Assembly: GCF_910578445.1 (NCBI RefSeq)
Contig: NZ_CAJTQC010000002.1
Coordinates: forward strand, 89,285-153,284
Length of the DNA: 64,000 nucleotides
Origin: an uncultured Duncaniella sp.
GTDB lineage: Bacteria > Bacteroidota > Bacteroidia > Bacteroidales > Muribaculaceae
Direction: 5' to 3'
In this document: positions 34,474 to 42,739 of the stretch, piece after piece
How the letters are laid out: every line of letters starts with the position of its first letter
Numbering within the stretch: the first letter of the stretch is position 1
Program-made: the position numbers and the translations under genes
Notes under the pieces: generated by a model
Database searches by the model: none
Told to the model about the DNA's origin: nothing
Seen by the model: the letters and a program-made list of their open reading frames with translations, nothing else

Positions 34474-35502
34474 TTACATTATGCGTATGCTCTTGTGTTT
34501 GTGGCGGTTTTTCTCTGAAAAATCGAGTTTAAGGTTGTAGCCTGCAACGAGCTCGTGGCTTCCGGATGAGGCTTTTGAGATATCGGAAAGATGATAGTCG
34601 TAGCTATAGCCGATAAAAAAGCCTTTGATTTCAGCTCCGAGCATTACGGAGAGTGCATCGTTGTAGCGATAGCCGAGGCCTGCGGTGAAAAGCTTGTTGT
34701 AGCGGACACGTCCTGTGAGTTGGAAATCAGTATTGGTGAAATCGCTTCGGACTATGACTGACGGTATCACTTCAAATAACGTGTTTTTTACAGGAATATT
34801 GCTTCCTGCCATTAAATATGCTGTGCGTGAGGCCGTGAACTCATATTTTTTTGACAATTCACCTGTTGTGCCGTCGTCACCGGCGCGAGAGGCAGTCTCC
34901 GTGTCGCTTGTGAAACTGACTGTCGGGTTGTTGGCGTGTTGTAGCGAGATGCCTGCCCAGAATTTTTTATGGACGTAGAATGCACCTATGCCAAGGTCGA
35001 AGGCATTGCCTGCTACATCGCGTTGGGGGATAGCTTCGTCGGCCGGATCATGATAGTCATCGTCGTCAGGAATATAGACTTCCGATCCTTTGAATTTTTC
35101 GTTGAAGAGACCTAATTGCAGGGCGACAGTCAGCTCTCCTTTCAGAACCTTAAGTTTGTAGCCGATCTGTGCGTCGAGTGTGAAGTTGCTGAACAGTCCG
35201 TAGGATTCCTGCTGAACAACGAGGCCTGTTCCGAGTCGCTTGTTGCCGAGTTTGAATGGCATGTCGGCCGCGGCGATGAAACTTTGAGGAGCATTGTCGA
35301 TACCTACCCACTGCAGGCGTGCACCTCCACGTATGCGAAGATAGTCAGTGTCGCCTACTGCTCCGGGGTTGTAATATGTCGGAAGCGCCCAGTACTGTGT
35401 GAGTAAAGCATCGCCCTGCGCCTTGAGTTCCGGCGACACGACGAGCGTCAGCATCCCTGCAAGCAAGGCTGTGTAGAAAGATATGTGCTGTCGGAATCTC
35501 AT
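34474..35502 (-). CDS. porP: PorP/SprF family T9SS outer membrane protein
   Basis: 342 aa with signal peptide ending near LKAQ. The segment LLTQYWALPTYYNPGAVGDTDYLRIRGGARLQW is the family hallmark of PorP/SprF barrels, followed by repeated amphipathic strands and a final GYSYDYHLSDIS strand pair. These proteins associate with the PorK/N ring or with specific substrates at the outer membrane. Its ATG overlaps the porT stop (ATGA). Confidence 0.92.
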   Translation of the reverse strand: MRFRQHISFYTALLAGMLTLVVSPELKAQGDALLTQYWALPTYYNPGAVGDTDYLRIRGGARLQWVGIDNAPQSFIAAADMPFKLGNKRLGTGLVVQQESYGLFSNFTLDAQIGYKLKVLKGELTVALQLGLFNEKFKGSEVYIPDDDDYHDPADEAIPQRDVAGNAFDLGIGAFYVHKKFWAGISLQHANNPTVSFTSDTETASRAGDDGTTGELSKKYEFTASRTAYLMAGSNIPVKNTLFEVIPSVIVRSDFTNTDFQLTGRVRYNKLFTAGLGYRYNDALSVMLGAEIKGFFIGYSYDYHLSDISKASSGSHELVAGYNLKLDFSEKNRHKHKSIRIM

Positions 35503-36239
35503 TCGAAATAGAAGGTTAGTACGACCATCCGCGAAACGGCTTTTTTCAATGATTGGGTTATGACGAGTTTTTCGGGCTCTTCTGCTATGTCGGGACGGTC
35601 ATGGACAAGATTGTCGCCAAGGCCGAAACAGAATTTTATTTCGGGATTGAATTTGAAATAGGGGAGATAGAAGTCACATCCGAATCCGCATGTAAGAAAG
35701 AAATCTGAAGTCTTGGTGCGGAGATAGTCGTTGTTTTGTTTGGTGACATTGAAGGTCGGCATTATTCCGGCGGTAACATAAGGCCGGGAGTTCCGATAAC
35801 GCAGACTTGAGAATTTGAGGTCGAAAGGAAGCACTATCAGGGCCGATTTGAGGTTTTGCCGGTGCTCAAGGCCGGTATTGTACTCGCGCATGGTGATGTC
35901 GCGGTTACCGAAATACATACCCGGAGTGAAACGAAGGTTGAAATATGTCCCAAGACGGAAGTCGATGAGTCCGTTGACACAGAATCCGGGCTGGAATCCG
36001 GGCTGATCGACAAACCATTGTTCGCCGTTTTCACTTATGAAGCCATTATGAGAGAATGTGAAGTCCTGAGTGTGTATGCCGACCGAAAAACCGAGATGCC
36101 AGCGACGGAGGTCGGCATAGGGGCGGTTCATCAGCTTGTCGTTGAGGTTTTGACATGACAAATCCCCATAGCTTCCGATGAACAGAACCATGAGTGCTGA
36201 AAGTAGGCGCAGAGATGTGAGAAAGCGATGATTCATCAT
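35499..36239 (-). CDS. porT: T9SS outer membrane protein PorT
   Basis: 246 aa with signal peptide (ALMVLFIGSYGDLSCQ). The RRWHLGFSVGIHTQDF start and beta-strand body including FNLRFTPGMYFGNRDI and RPYVTAGIMPTFNVTKQNND are typical of the PorT family, an outer membrane barrel required for type IX secretion and maturation of its substrates. In several Bacteroidetes porT is away from the porPKLMN block; here it is the first gene and overlaps porP by four bases. Confidence 0.88.
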   Translation of the reverse strand: MMNHRFLTSLRLLSALMVLFIGSYGDLSCQNLNDKLMNRPYADLRRWHLGFSVGIHTQDFTFSHNGFISENGEQWFVDQPGFQPGFCVNGLIDFRLGTYFNLRFTPGMYFGNRDITMREYNTGLEHRQNLKSALIVLPFDLKFSSLRYRNSRPYVTAGIMPTFNVTKQNNDYLRTKTSDFFLTCGFGCDFYLPYFKFNPEIKFCFGLGDNLVHDRPDIAEEPEKLVITQSLKKAVSRMVVLTFYFE

Positions 36240-36311
36240 TTTTTATAACGAATCGGTAGGTTGGAATATTGTATGTGGAAGGTGCAGATGGATAGGTAAT
36301 GGCAGAAATGC

Positions 36312-36385
36312 GAAGAAACAGAATTGACGGATTCCGGCATCGCTGACGGGCGAAAACCTTAGAAATCCGTCAATCCTGTTTCTTC
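36312..36385 (-). terminator. Hairpin downstream of tyrS
   Basis: Arms 36312-36333 and 36364-36385 pair over 22 bases with one G-U pair and a loop of 30 bases. It lies between tyrS and porT on the minus strand, but lacks a T run, so it may be a processing hairpin or an inefficient terminator. Confidence 0.5.
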
Positions 36386-36426
36386 ACACAATCGTCGCCG
36401 TGTTATTGCCGACGCTGTGGTGACGT

Positions 36427-37722
36427 TTACTCGGCCACGCGGAGGAGGAAGTAGTTCTTCTTGCCGCGCTGGACGAGGATGTATTTGTCGTTGAGAAGCG
36501 ATTCGGCAGTTATGACAGCATTCGGGTCGGTCACCTTCTGCTTGTTGATGCTCACGCCTCCCTGCTGGATCATCTTGCGTGCTTCACCCTTGGAGGGGAA
36601 TACGGCGGTCTTGGTTGCGAGAAGTTCGATGACGGGGACACCGGCTTCGATATCGGCTTTGACAATGTTGAATGTCGGGACACCGTCGAACACATCAAGG
36701 AGGGTCTTCTCGTCAAGGTGGCGGAGTGCCTCCTCGGCCTTGTTGCTGAACAGGATTGAGCTGGCTTCGACAGCAGCATTGTAGTCCTCTTCGCTATGCA
36801 CCATGACAGTGACCTCTTTTGCGAGGCGTTTCTGCATCGGGCGCTGTCCGGGGTCTTTAGCGTGCTCCTCGATGAGCGCGTCGATTTCCTCTTTGGTGAG
36901 GGCGGTGAAAATTTTCAGATATTTCTCGGCATCGGCATCGCTGACGTTGAGCCAGAACTGATAGAACTTGTAGGGCGAAGTATAGCGCGGGTCGAGCCAA
37001 ACGTTGCCGCTCTCGGTCTTGCCGAACTTACCTCCGTCGGCCTTGGTGATGAGGGGACAGGTGAGGGCATATGCCTCTCCGCCGAGCTTACGGCGGATGA
37101 GTTCTGTACCGGTGGTGATATTGCCCCACTGGTCGCTGCCTCCGAGCTGGAGTTTGCAGTTCTTGTCTTTATAAAGAGTATAGAAATCGAATCCCTGCAG
37201 CAGCTGATATGTAAATTCGGTGAAGCTGAGGCCGTCGCGCGCCTCTCCGTTCAGACGTTTCTGCACTGAGTCCTTGGCCATCATATAGTTGACGGTGATA
37301 TGCTTGCCGATTTCGCGGGCGAAATCAAGGAAAGTCACATCCTTTGTCCAGTCATAGTTGTTGACCATCTCGGCCTTGTTGGGAGCATCGCTTTCGAAGT
37401 CGAGAAACTTGGAGAGCTGCTTTTTGATGGCCTCCTGATTGTGGCGTAGTGTAGCCTCGTCGAGAAGGTTGCGCTCGGCGCTTTTGCCTGACGGGTCGCC
37501 GATCATGCCGGTCGCTCCGCCTACGAGGGCGAGGGGCTTATGACCGCAACGCTGGAAGTGGCGCAGCATCATCACACCGCAGAGGTGGCCGATGTGGAGG
37601 CTGTCGGCTGTCGGGTCGATGCCGAGATAGGCAGTCGTCATGCCTTTTTTGAGTTGTTCGTCTGTTCCGGGCATGACAGTGTGGATCATGCCACGCCATG
37701 TTAGTTCTTCAATGAAATCCAT
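36427..37722 (-). CDS. tyrS: Tyrosyl-tRNA synthetase
   Basis: 431 aa. Class I motifs: LHIGHL (HIGH) and KFGKTES (KMSKS equivalent, the KFGKT form of the bacterial TyrS group). The tyrosine-binding YLGIDPTADSLHIG and QLGGSDQWGN segments are present, and a C-terminal S4-type RNA-binding domain (MIQQGGVSINKQKV). It charges tRNA-Tyr. The gene stands alone, with hairpins on both sides. Confidence 0.97.
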   Translation of the reverse strand: MDFIEELTWRGMIHTVMPGTDEQLKKGMTTAYLGIDPTADSLHIGHLCGVMMLRHFQRCGHKPLALVGGATGMIGDPSGKSAERNLLDEATLRHNQEAIKKQLSKFLDFESDAPNKAEMVNNYDWTKDVTFLDFAREIGKHITVNYMMAKDSVQKRLNGEARDGLSFTEFTYQLLQGFDFYTLYKDKNCKLQLGGSDQWGNITTGTELIRRKLGGEAYALTCPLITKADGGKFGKTESGNVWLDPRYTSPYKFYQFWLNVSDADAEKYLKIFTALTKEEIDALIEEHAKDPGQRPMQKRLAKEVTVMVHSEEDYNAAVEASSILFSNKAEEALRHLDEKTLLDVFDGVPTFNIVKADIEAGVPVIELLATKTAVFPSKGEARKMIQQGGVSINKQKVTDPNAVITAESLLNDKYILVQRGKKNYFLLRVAE

Positions 37723-37753
37723 TATGAGAATAGGAGTTTATTTCTGTTTTATA

Positions 37754-37792
37754 AGCCTGAAACCACTCTTGCTGTGCTGAGGGTTTCAGGCT
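37754..37792 (-). terminator. Hairpin after the aminotransferase gene
   Basis: An 11-bp perfect stem (37754-37764 with 37782-37792) with a 17-nt loop, 38 bases after the aminotransferase stop. On the minus strand it is followed by TTATAAAACAG, with only a weak T run. Confidence 0.6.
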
Positions 37793-37829
37793 CGTTGTGA
37801 ATTTTAGAGATGTGTCGGCAGAGCCGGGT

Positions 37830-39026
37830 TTATTTCAGTGAGGCGAGAGTCTCGGCGATACGGCGCATGGCTTCGCGCAGGTTGTCATCGGAAGTCGCGT
37901 AGCTTAGACGGATATATCCTTCCATGCCGAATGCTCCACCATCGACTGTGGCTACATGGCCCTTTTCGAGAAGATACATTGCGATGTCGGCCGAGCTTTC
38001 AAGAGTCTTTCCTTCGGGTGTGGTTTTGCCGATGTAGGCGCTGACTTCAGGGAAGAGATAGAATGCGCCTTGCGGACGGTTGACCTTAAGTCCGGGGATT
38101 TTTGATGCGAGGTCGACCACGAGGTCACGGCGACGCTCGAATGCCTTGTTCATTTCGGCTATGCAGTCTTGCGGACCGTTATAGGCGGCTTCGGCTGCTT
38201 TCTGAGCGATTGACGAAGCGTTTGATGTATATTGTCCCTGAAGTTTGGTGACAGCCTTGGCGAGCCACTGGGGGGCTGCACAGTATCCGATACGCCATCC
38301 GGTCATGGCATATGCTTTTGACACGCCGTTGATGATGATTGTGCGGTCGGCTATTTCGGGGAATGACGCGAGCGATGTGAACGAGCCGGTGAAATTGATG
38401 TGCTCGTAGATTTCGTCGGCAAGAACCATGATGTCGGGATGCTTGGCGAGTATGTCGACAAGTCCTTGGAGCTCTTCGCGCGAGTAGATGCTGCCGGTGG
38501 GATTTGAGGGTGAGCAGAGCAGAATCATGCGGGTCGCCGGAGTGATGGCAGCTTCGAGCTGAGCGGGGGTGATTTTGAAATCCTGATTGATGTCAGCGAG
38601 GATTTCGACTGTCTTGCCGCCTGCGAGTTTCACCATCTCTACGTAGCTTACCCATGCCGGCATCGGGATAATTACCTCATCGTCAGGATTGATTGTCGCG
38701 AGGATTACATTGCAGAGTGCCTGTTTTGCTCCGTTTGAGACCACAATCTGTTCGGGGGCATAACTTACGCCATTTTCCTTTGCGAGTTTTTCAGACACAG
38801 CCTTGCGGAGCGACATATAGCCGGGCACGGGTGTGTAGAAAGTATAGTTTTCGTCGATGGCACGTTTTGCAGCCTCTTTGATGTGGCGGGGAGTTTCGAA
38901 ATCCGGCTCTCCGACAGAGAGATTGATTACGTCGACACCTTGAGCTTTGAGCTCATTGCTTTTCTGTGACATTGCGAGGGTGGCAGATGGAGCCAAAGCC
39001 TGCACGCGATCGGAAATGTGGGTCAT
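37830..39026 (-). CDS. aspC: Aspartate aminotransferase-type PLP enzyme (class I)
   Basis: 398 aa. The subgroup Ibeta fold is clear from LSVGEPDFETPRHIKEAA, SPSNPTGSIYS and the PLP lysine motif NGVSKAYAMTGWRIGY. It most likely interconverts aspartate and oxaloacetate with 2-oxoglutarate/glutamate; aromatic amino acids or prephenate cannot be ruled out from sequence alone. A -7 box lies 50 bases upstream. Single-gene unit between two terminators. Confidence 0.9.
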   Translation of the reverse strand: MTHISDRVQALAPSATLAMSQKSNELKAQGVDVINLSVGEPDFETPRHIKEAAKRAIDENYTFYTPVPGYMSLRKAVSEKLAKENGVSYAPEQIVVSNGAKQALCNVILATINPDDEVIIPMPAWVSYVEMVKLAGGKTVEILADINQDFKITPAQLEAAITPATRMILLCSPSNPTGSIYSREELQGLVDILAKHPDIMVLADEIYEHINFTGSFTSLASFPEIADRTIIINGVSKAYAMTGWRIGYCAAPQWLAKAVTKLQGQYTSNASSIAQKAAEAAYNGPQDCIAEMNKAFERRRDLVVDLASKIPGLKVNRPQGAFYLFPEVSAYIGKTTPEGKTLESSADIAMYLLEKGHVATVDGGAFGMEGYIRLSYATSDDNLREAMRRIAETLASLK

Positions 39027-39075
39027 ATGATAGTGTTATTGAGTTGATTTTAACGGTTTAAGTGTTCCGTGAGTG

Positions 39076-39083
39076 CAAAGATA
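39076..39083 (-). promoter_or_regulatory. -7 box of the aminotransferase promoter
   Basis: Minus-strand TATCTTTG matches TAnnTTTG and lies 50 bases before the aminotransferase ATG. No matching -33 TTTG was found at the usual distance. Confidence 0.5.
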
Positions 39084-39099
39084 GCGAATATTTATGATA

Positions 39100-39135
39100 A
39101 AAAATATGCCGGATGGTGAAATCCGGCATATTTTT
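39100..39135 (-). terminator. Strong terminator after rnfC
   Basis: A 15-bp perfect stem (39100-39114 with 39121-39135) with a 6-nt loop; the stem ends in A/T runs so it has a T tract on both strands. It stands 24 bases after the rnfC stop and ends the rseC-rnfB-rnfC transcript. Confidence 0.88.
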
Positions 39136-39158
39136 AAGCTTGTATGGTAATAATGTTA

Positions 39159-40502
39159 TTAAGCCTTTGCAGCGGCTGCTCTGGCTCGCATGGCGGCCAT
39201 GACTTTGCCTTTGCCGATACGGATAAAATCAAGAATCGGACGTGAGGCCGGACAGATGTAGCTGCATGAGCCACACTCGATGCAGTTGGCAATCTTTTGC
39301 TGCTCTGCTTCGTCCCAGTCCTGAAGACGGGAAAGTGTGCTGATGAGGAACGGTTCAAGTCCCATAGGGCATGCCTCGGTGCATTTGCCGCAACGGATGC
39401 AATTTTCCATCGGACGGCGATGGGCATAGCGGCTGTCGAGAAGGATGCCTGATGTGCCCTTGATCATCGGGGTCTGGAGTGTTGATGCCGTGCGTCCCAT
39501 CATCGGGCCGCCGAGGATTATTTTCTCGGGCTCTTTTCCGGGAACGAGTGTGGCAAGGATTGTTCCGAGAGCCACTCGCAGGTTGCGGCCGGTCTCGCCG
39601 TCATGCAGTGTGAGCACTCGGTCCATGAGAGGTTCGTCGAGGACTACGGCACGGTAGACCGCATAGGCTGTGGCTACATTCTGCACGATAGCTCCGGTCG
39701 CGATTGGGAGTCCTCCTGATGGAACTTCTTTACCGATTACGGCTTCGATAAGCTGCTTTTCGCCGCCTTGCGGATATTTGACTTTCATCGGCATGACTTC
39801 GATGCCTGCCACTGCCGACGCTGCATCCGAGAGGGCAGCAATTGCCTCGGGTTTGTTGTTTTCGATTGCAATGACAGCGCGGTTGACACCGGCTGCACGC
39901 ATAAGAAGCTCCACACCCTTGACTATCTCACGCGGATTTTCGCGCATGAGCATGTCGTCACACGAAAGACACGGTTCGCATTCAGCCGCATTGATTATGA
40001 CAATCTCGGCCTTTGAGCCGGGAGGGGGTGAGAGTTTTACGTGTGCGGGGAATGTAGCACCGCCGAGTCCGACAATGCCGGCATTTTTGATGATGTCGAT
40101 AATCGCTTTGCCGTCGAGGGCTGCTATTTCATTTTCTGTGCGGGCAGGTTTTTCGCGGTTGGCCATCGCCTCGGCGTCAGCCGCACGGTCAGCTTCATCG
40201 CTTTTGATGTATATTGCCTGAACGGGCATACCTTGTGGGGTGCGGGCTGTATCGATTTTCACGACAGTACCCGAAATGGGAGTGTGTATGGGTGCTGATA
40301 CAAAGCCTCCGGCATCAGCCACACGGTCGCCTCGCTTGACCTTGTCGCCTTTTTTGACGATAGGCGTGGCGGGAGCACCGATATGCTGCGATACGGGGAG
40401 CACAACTTCTTCCGGCAGAGGAAGGTTTTCGATTGGCTTGCCTGCGGCAATCTTGTTTTCGGCGGGGTGTACACCGCCGATTTTAAAGGTATGGAGTTTC
40501 AT
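39159..40502 (-). CDS. rnfC: Electron transport complex subunit RnfC
   Basis: 447 aa, the usual length. N-terminal RnfC domain (KIGGVHPAENK, HIGAPATPIVKKGDKVKRGD), the flavin/NADH-binding region GLGGATFPAHVKL, and two [4Fe-4S] motifs CIRCGKCTEACP and CIECGSCSYICPA near the C-terminus. RnfC passes electrons between NADH and ferredoxin in the Rnf Na+/H+ pump. It follows rnfB by 11 bases. The rest of the pump (rnfDGEA), normally next, is absent here because a terminator and aspC follow. Confidence 0.95.
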   Translation of the reverse strand: MKLHTFKIGGVHPAENKIAAGKPIENLPLPEEVVLPVSQHIGAPATPIVKKGDKVKRGDRVADAGGFVSAPIHTPISGTVVKIDTARTPQGMPVQAIYIKSDEADRAADAEAMANREKPARTENEIAALDGKAIIDIIKNAGIVGLGGATFPAHVKLSPPPGSKAEIVIINAAECEPCLSCDDMLMRENPREIVKGVELLMRAAGVNRAVIAIENNKPEAIAALSDAASAVAGIEVMPMKVKYPQGGEKQLIEAVIGKEVPSGGLPIATGAIVQNVATAYAVYRAVVLDEPLMDRVLTLHDGETGRNLRVALGTILATLVPGKEPEKIILGGPMMGRTASTLQTPMIKGTSGILLDSRYAHRRPMENCIRCGKCTEACPMGLEPFLISTLSRLQDWDEAEQQKIANCIECGSCSYICPASRPILDFIRIGKGKVMAAMRARAAAAKA

Positions 40503-40513
40503 GTCTTCTGATT

Positions 40514-41371
40514 TCAGGCTGTTTCTTCAACTTTCTCTTTGGCGGGAGCTTTCTTTACGGGGAAGTTTACGGCATGGATGGCATGCGTCGGGCATACATC
40601 GACACATTTGCGGCAAAGCTTACATTTCTCGAAGTCGATATATGAGAGATTGTTGGCAATCGTGATTGCTTCGTGCGTACACTCTTTGGCACATTTCGAA
40701 CAGCCGATACATGCGGCTTTGCACGCCTTCATTGCGGCTGCTCCCTTTTCCTTGTTTGAGCATGCGACATAGACTCTCATGCCGCGCGGACCTTTGTAGC
40801 GGAGTTCGATGATTGAGCGCGGGCAAGCTTTGACACAAGCTCCGCAACCGACACACTTATCTTCGATGACTTCGGGCAGCCCTGTCTCAAGATTCATCTT
40901 CATTGCTCCGTAGGGGCAGGCGCTCACGCAGTCTCCGCAGCCCAGACAGCCGTTAGGGCAGGTGGATTCTCCTGTTCCGAGCGACGACAGCACCGCACAG
41001 GTCGGAGCGCCTTCGAAGCGTGCGAGACGTGGACGGAGGTCGCATGTGCCGTTACATTTTATGACTGCGATTTTCGGCTTGGTCTCGGCTGCTGCCAGTC
41101 CGACGATTTCGCCGATCTGTTTCATTACTGCGCTTCCTGATGCCGGGCATGTAAGGCCGTCGAGTGTATCGGCGCAGACACACGCTGATGCAAAGTCACG
41201 GCAACCGCTACGTCCGCAGCCGCCACAGTTCGCGCCGGGAAGAAGTGCTTCTACTTGGTCAATTCTTGGGTCTTCTTGGACATGGAAACGCTTGGCGACA
41301 ACGTAGAGCACGGCTGCGCCGATGATTCCGATGAGTCCGAGGACAATGATTGAAGTTACTATAATATTCAT
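40514..41371 (-). CDS. rnfB: Electron transport complex subunit RnfB
   Basis: 285 aa. One N-terminal membrane helix (IIVTSIIVLGLIGIIGAAVLY), then the Fe-S cluster CGGCGRSGCRDFA with later Cys, and four ferredoxin-type motifs (CLGCGDCVSACP, CVGCGACVKACP, CIGCSKCAKECT, CKLCRKCVDVCP). It brings electrons from ferredoxin to the Rnf complex. Sits between the RseC-like gene and rnfC in a compact operon. Ends with a Lys/Glu/Ala-rich tail. Confidence 0.95.
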   Translation of the reverse strand: MNIIVTSIIVLGLIGIIGAAVLYVVAKRFHVQEDPRIDQVEALLPGANCGGCGRSGCRDFASACVCADTLDGLTCPASGSAVMKQIGEIVGLAAAETKPKIAVIKCNGTCDLRPRLARFEGAPTCAVLSSLGTGESTCPNGCLGCGDCVSACPYGAMKMNLETGLPEVIEDKCVGCGACVKACPRSIIELRYKGPRGMRVYVACSNKEKGAAAMKACKAACIGCSKCAKECTHEAITIANNLSYIDFEKCKLCRKCVDVCPTHAIHAVNFPVKKAPAKEKVEETA

Positions 41372-41388
41372 GGTAGTAAATTAAAACG

Positions 41389-41814
41389 TCATATTTTTCT
41401 AATTTTCCAACTGATTTTTTGTGCGAGACTCTTACGCTTGGCATACAGGAAGAGGTCATAGAGTCCGAGAGCGATAAAGCCCAGAGCGATTGACCACCCT
41501 CCAAGAGAAGGGAACCCGAGTCTTAGCCCGACGATGACTCCTCCGAAGATTAGCGTTGGCAGGATGAGTGCCCACCATGAGGCTCTGAGTGTGGAGCTTG
41601 ATGTCGCACTGACCTCAACACGCTCACCTACTGTAAAATCCTCTGCTGAAGGAGTGTCTATTTTCAACAGCTCTTTTTGGTCACTTCCCTTGCTGCTACA
41701 CAATGCAGTGATGGCACAGCCGTCACATTTGCATTCGTCTTCTGTAAGGATGACAAGAGAGCTGCTCTCCACTTTCTGGATGATTCCACGGTGGGTTACG
41801 TCTTCTTTACTCAT
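41389..41814 (-). CDS. RseC/SoxR-reducing-system family membrane protein
   Basis: 141 aa from ATG at 41814; an in-frame ATG at 41853 would lie in the promoter, so I reject it. An N-terminal Cys-rich segment (CKCDGCAITALC) is followed by two membrane helices, the RseC/RsxC-linked layout. It is the first gene of the Rnf operon, as usual in Bacteroidales. The Cys pairs may sense or transfer electrons; function in this phylum is not known. Confidence 0.88.
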   Translation of the reverse strand: MSKEDVTHRGIIQKVESSSLVILTEDECKCDGCAITALCSSKGSDQKELLKIDTPSAEDFTVGERVEVSATSSSTLRASWWALILPTLIFGGVIVGLRLGFPSLGGWSIALGFIALGLYDLFLYAKRKSLAQKISWKIRKI

Positions 41815-41850
41815 GATAATAGATGAAAAAACACTTGAGGTATGCGAGGG

Positions 41851-41882
41851 CAAAGTTAACTATTTTCTCTAAAAACAGCAAA
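41851..41882 (-). promoter_or_regulatory. Promoter of rseC-rnfB-rnfC
   Basis: On the minus strand TTTG (41879-41882), a 20-base spacer and TAACTTTG (41851-41858) match the Bacteroidetes promoter consensus. The box lies 36 bases before the ATG at 41814. Confidence 0.72.
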
Positions 41883-41986
41883 CAGTTTTGCATTATCGCA
41901 GTTTTTTAGGGCGATTCTTATTGTAATTTTGTCAGAGGAAAAGAAGATGTGGAAATTTGTAAGTGGATTTATGGTGATATGCGCTA

Positions 41987-42739
41987 TCAGCCTTGGCGGG
42001 CGACTTTCCGGCGCTCTTCGCTTATTAGTCGTGGAAGTGTCTTTACGAAGTTCCAGTAGCGTGGGATATTTTTCTGGGGCTGTTCGAGTGCGCGGTGAAG
42101 CCATTCGAGGCGTAGTTTGAGCATCCATTTCGGTGCGCGTTTCACTTCGCCCACACCGGCATTGAAATTGAAAATCGCACCGTAGCCGAACATTACTCCG
42201 CGTTTGAGATATGGTTTGAGTCGCGCCATGAACATTTCCTGTTTCGGCGCTCCGAGGCTGACCCATATGATGTCGGGGTTGTCGGCATTGATCATGTCGG
42301 CTATGCCCTGATAGTCGAAATCATCGACTGCGCGGAAAGGCAGAGTCTCGAACCGCATGTCGTTGATAGCCGGATCTATTTCCGAAAGATTCTTGCGCAG
42401 TCCGGCAAGCACTTCCTCTGTGTTGCCGAGGAAAAATTGGCGGAAACGGCGCATGGCGATGTATTTCAGGAATATGTCTGCCCCGATGTAGCTGTCGATT
42501 GGCTCTTTATGAATCCATGCAAGGATTTTGGCCAGTACGCTGCCGTCGCAGTTGTTGACGAGCGCTCCGTTGAGCACTTTCAGAAATTCAGGATTCTGAT
42601 TGGCTATGGTGAGATTGTTGGCCTCGACGGAGCAGCTGTAGCCGGGAATACCTTTTTCGATGGCCTCAAAAATAGTGCGGTCGAGTTTGTCACGGTCAAA
42701 CTCGATACGCACATTGAAATATTTTTTATCTTCGTTCAT
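41987..42739 (-). CDS. WecG/TagA/CpsF-family glycosyltransferase
   Basis: 250 aa. The GT26 hallmark WVSLGAPKQEMFMARLKP and the following GVMFGYGAIFNFNAGVGEVKRAPKWM segment are clear. Such enzymes add N-acetylmannosaminuronic acid or related sugars to lipid-linked intermediates of surface polysaccharide. It starts within the stop of the upstream epimerase gene (ATGA). Last of three glycan genes; the acceptor and sugar are not known. Confidence 0.9.
   Translation of the reverse strand: MNEDKKYFNVRIEFDRDKLDRTIFEAIEKGIPGYSCSVEANNLTIANQNPEFLKVLNGALVNNCDGSVLAKILAWIHKEPIDSYIGADIFLKYIAMRRFRQFFLGNTEEVLAGLRKNLSEIDPAINDMRFETLPFRAVDDFDYQGIADMINADNPDIIWVSLGAPKQEMFMARLKPYLKRGVMFGYGAIFNFNAGVGEVKRAPKWMLKLRLEWLHRALEQPQKNIPRYWNFVKTLPRLISEERRKVARQG

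Noticed and set aside
41929..42120. Plus-strand frame after a TAATTTTG box (41934-41941), with a signal-peptide-like start
   Set aside because: It runs antisense into the end of the GT26 gene and the translation after residue 20 looks random. The box may be a chance match or drive an antisense RNA; I cannot show either.
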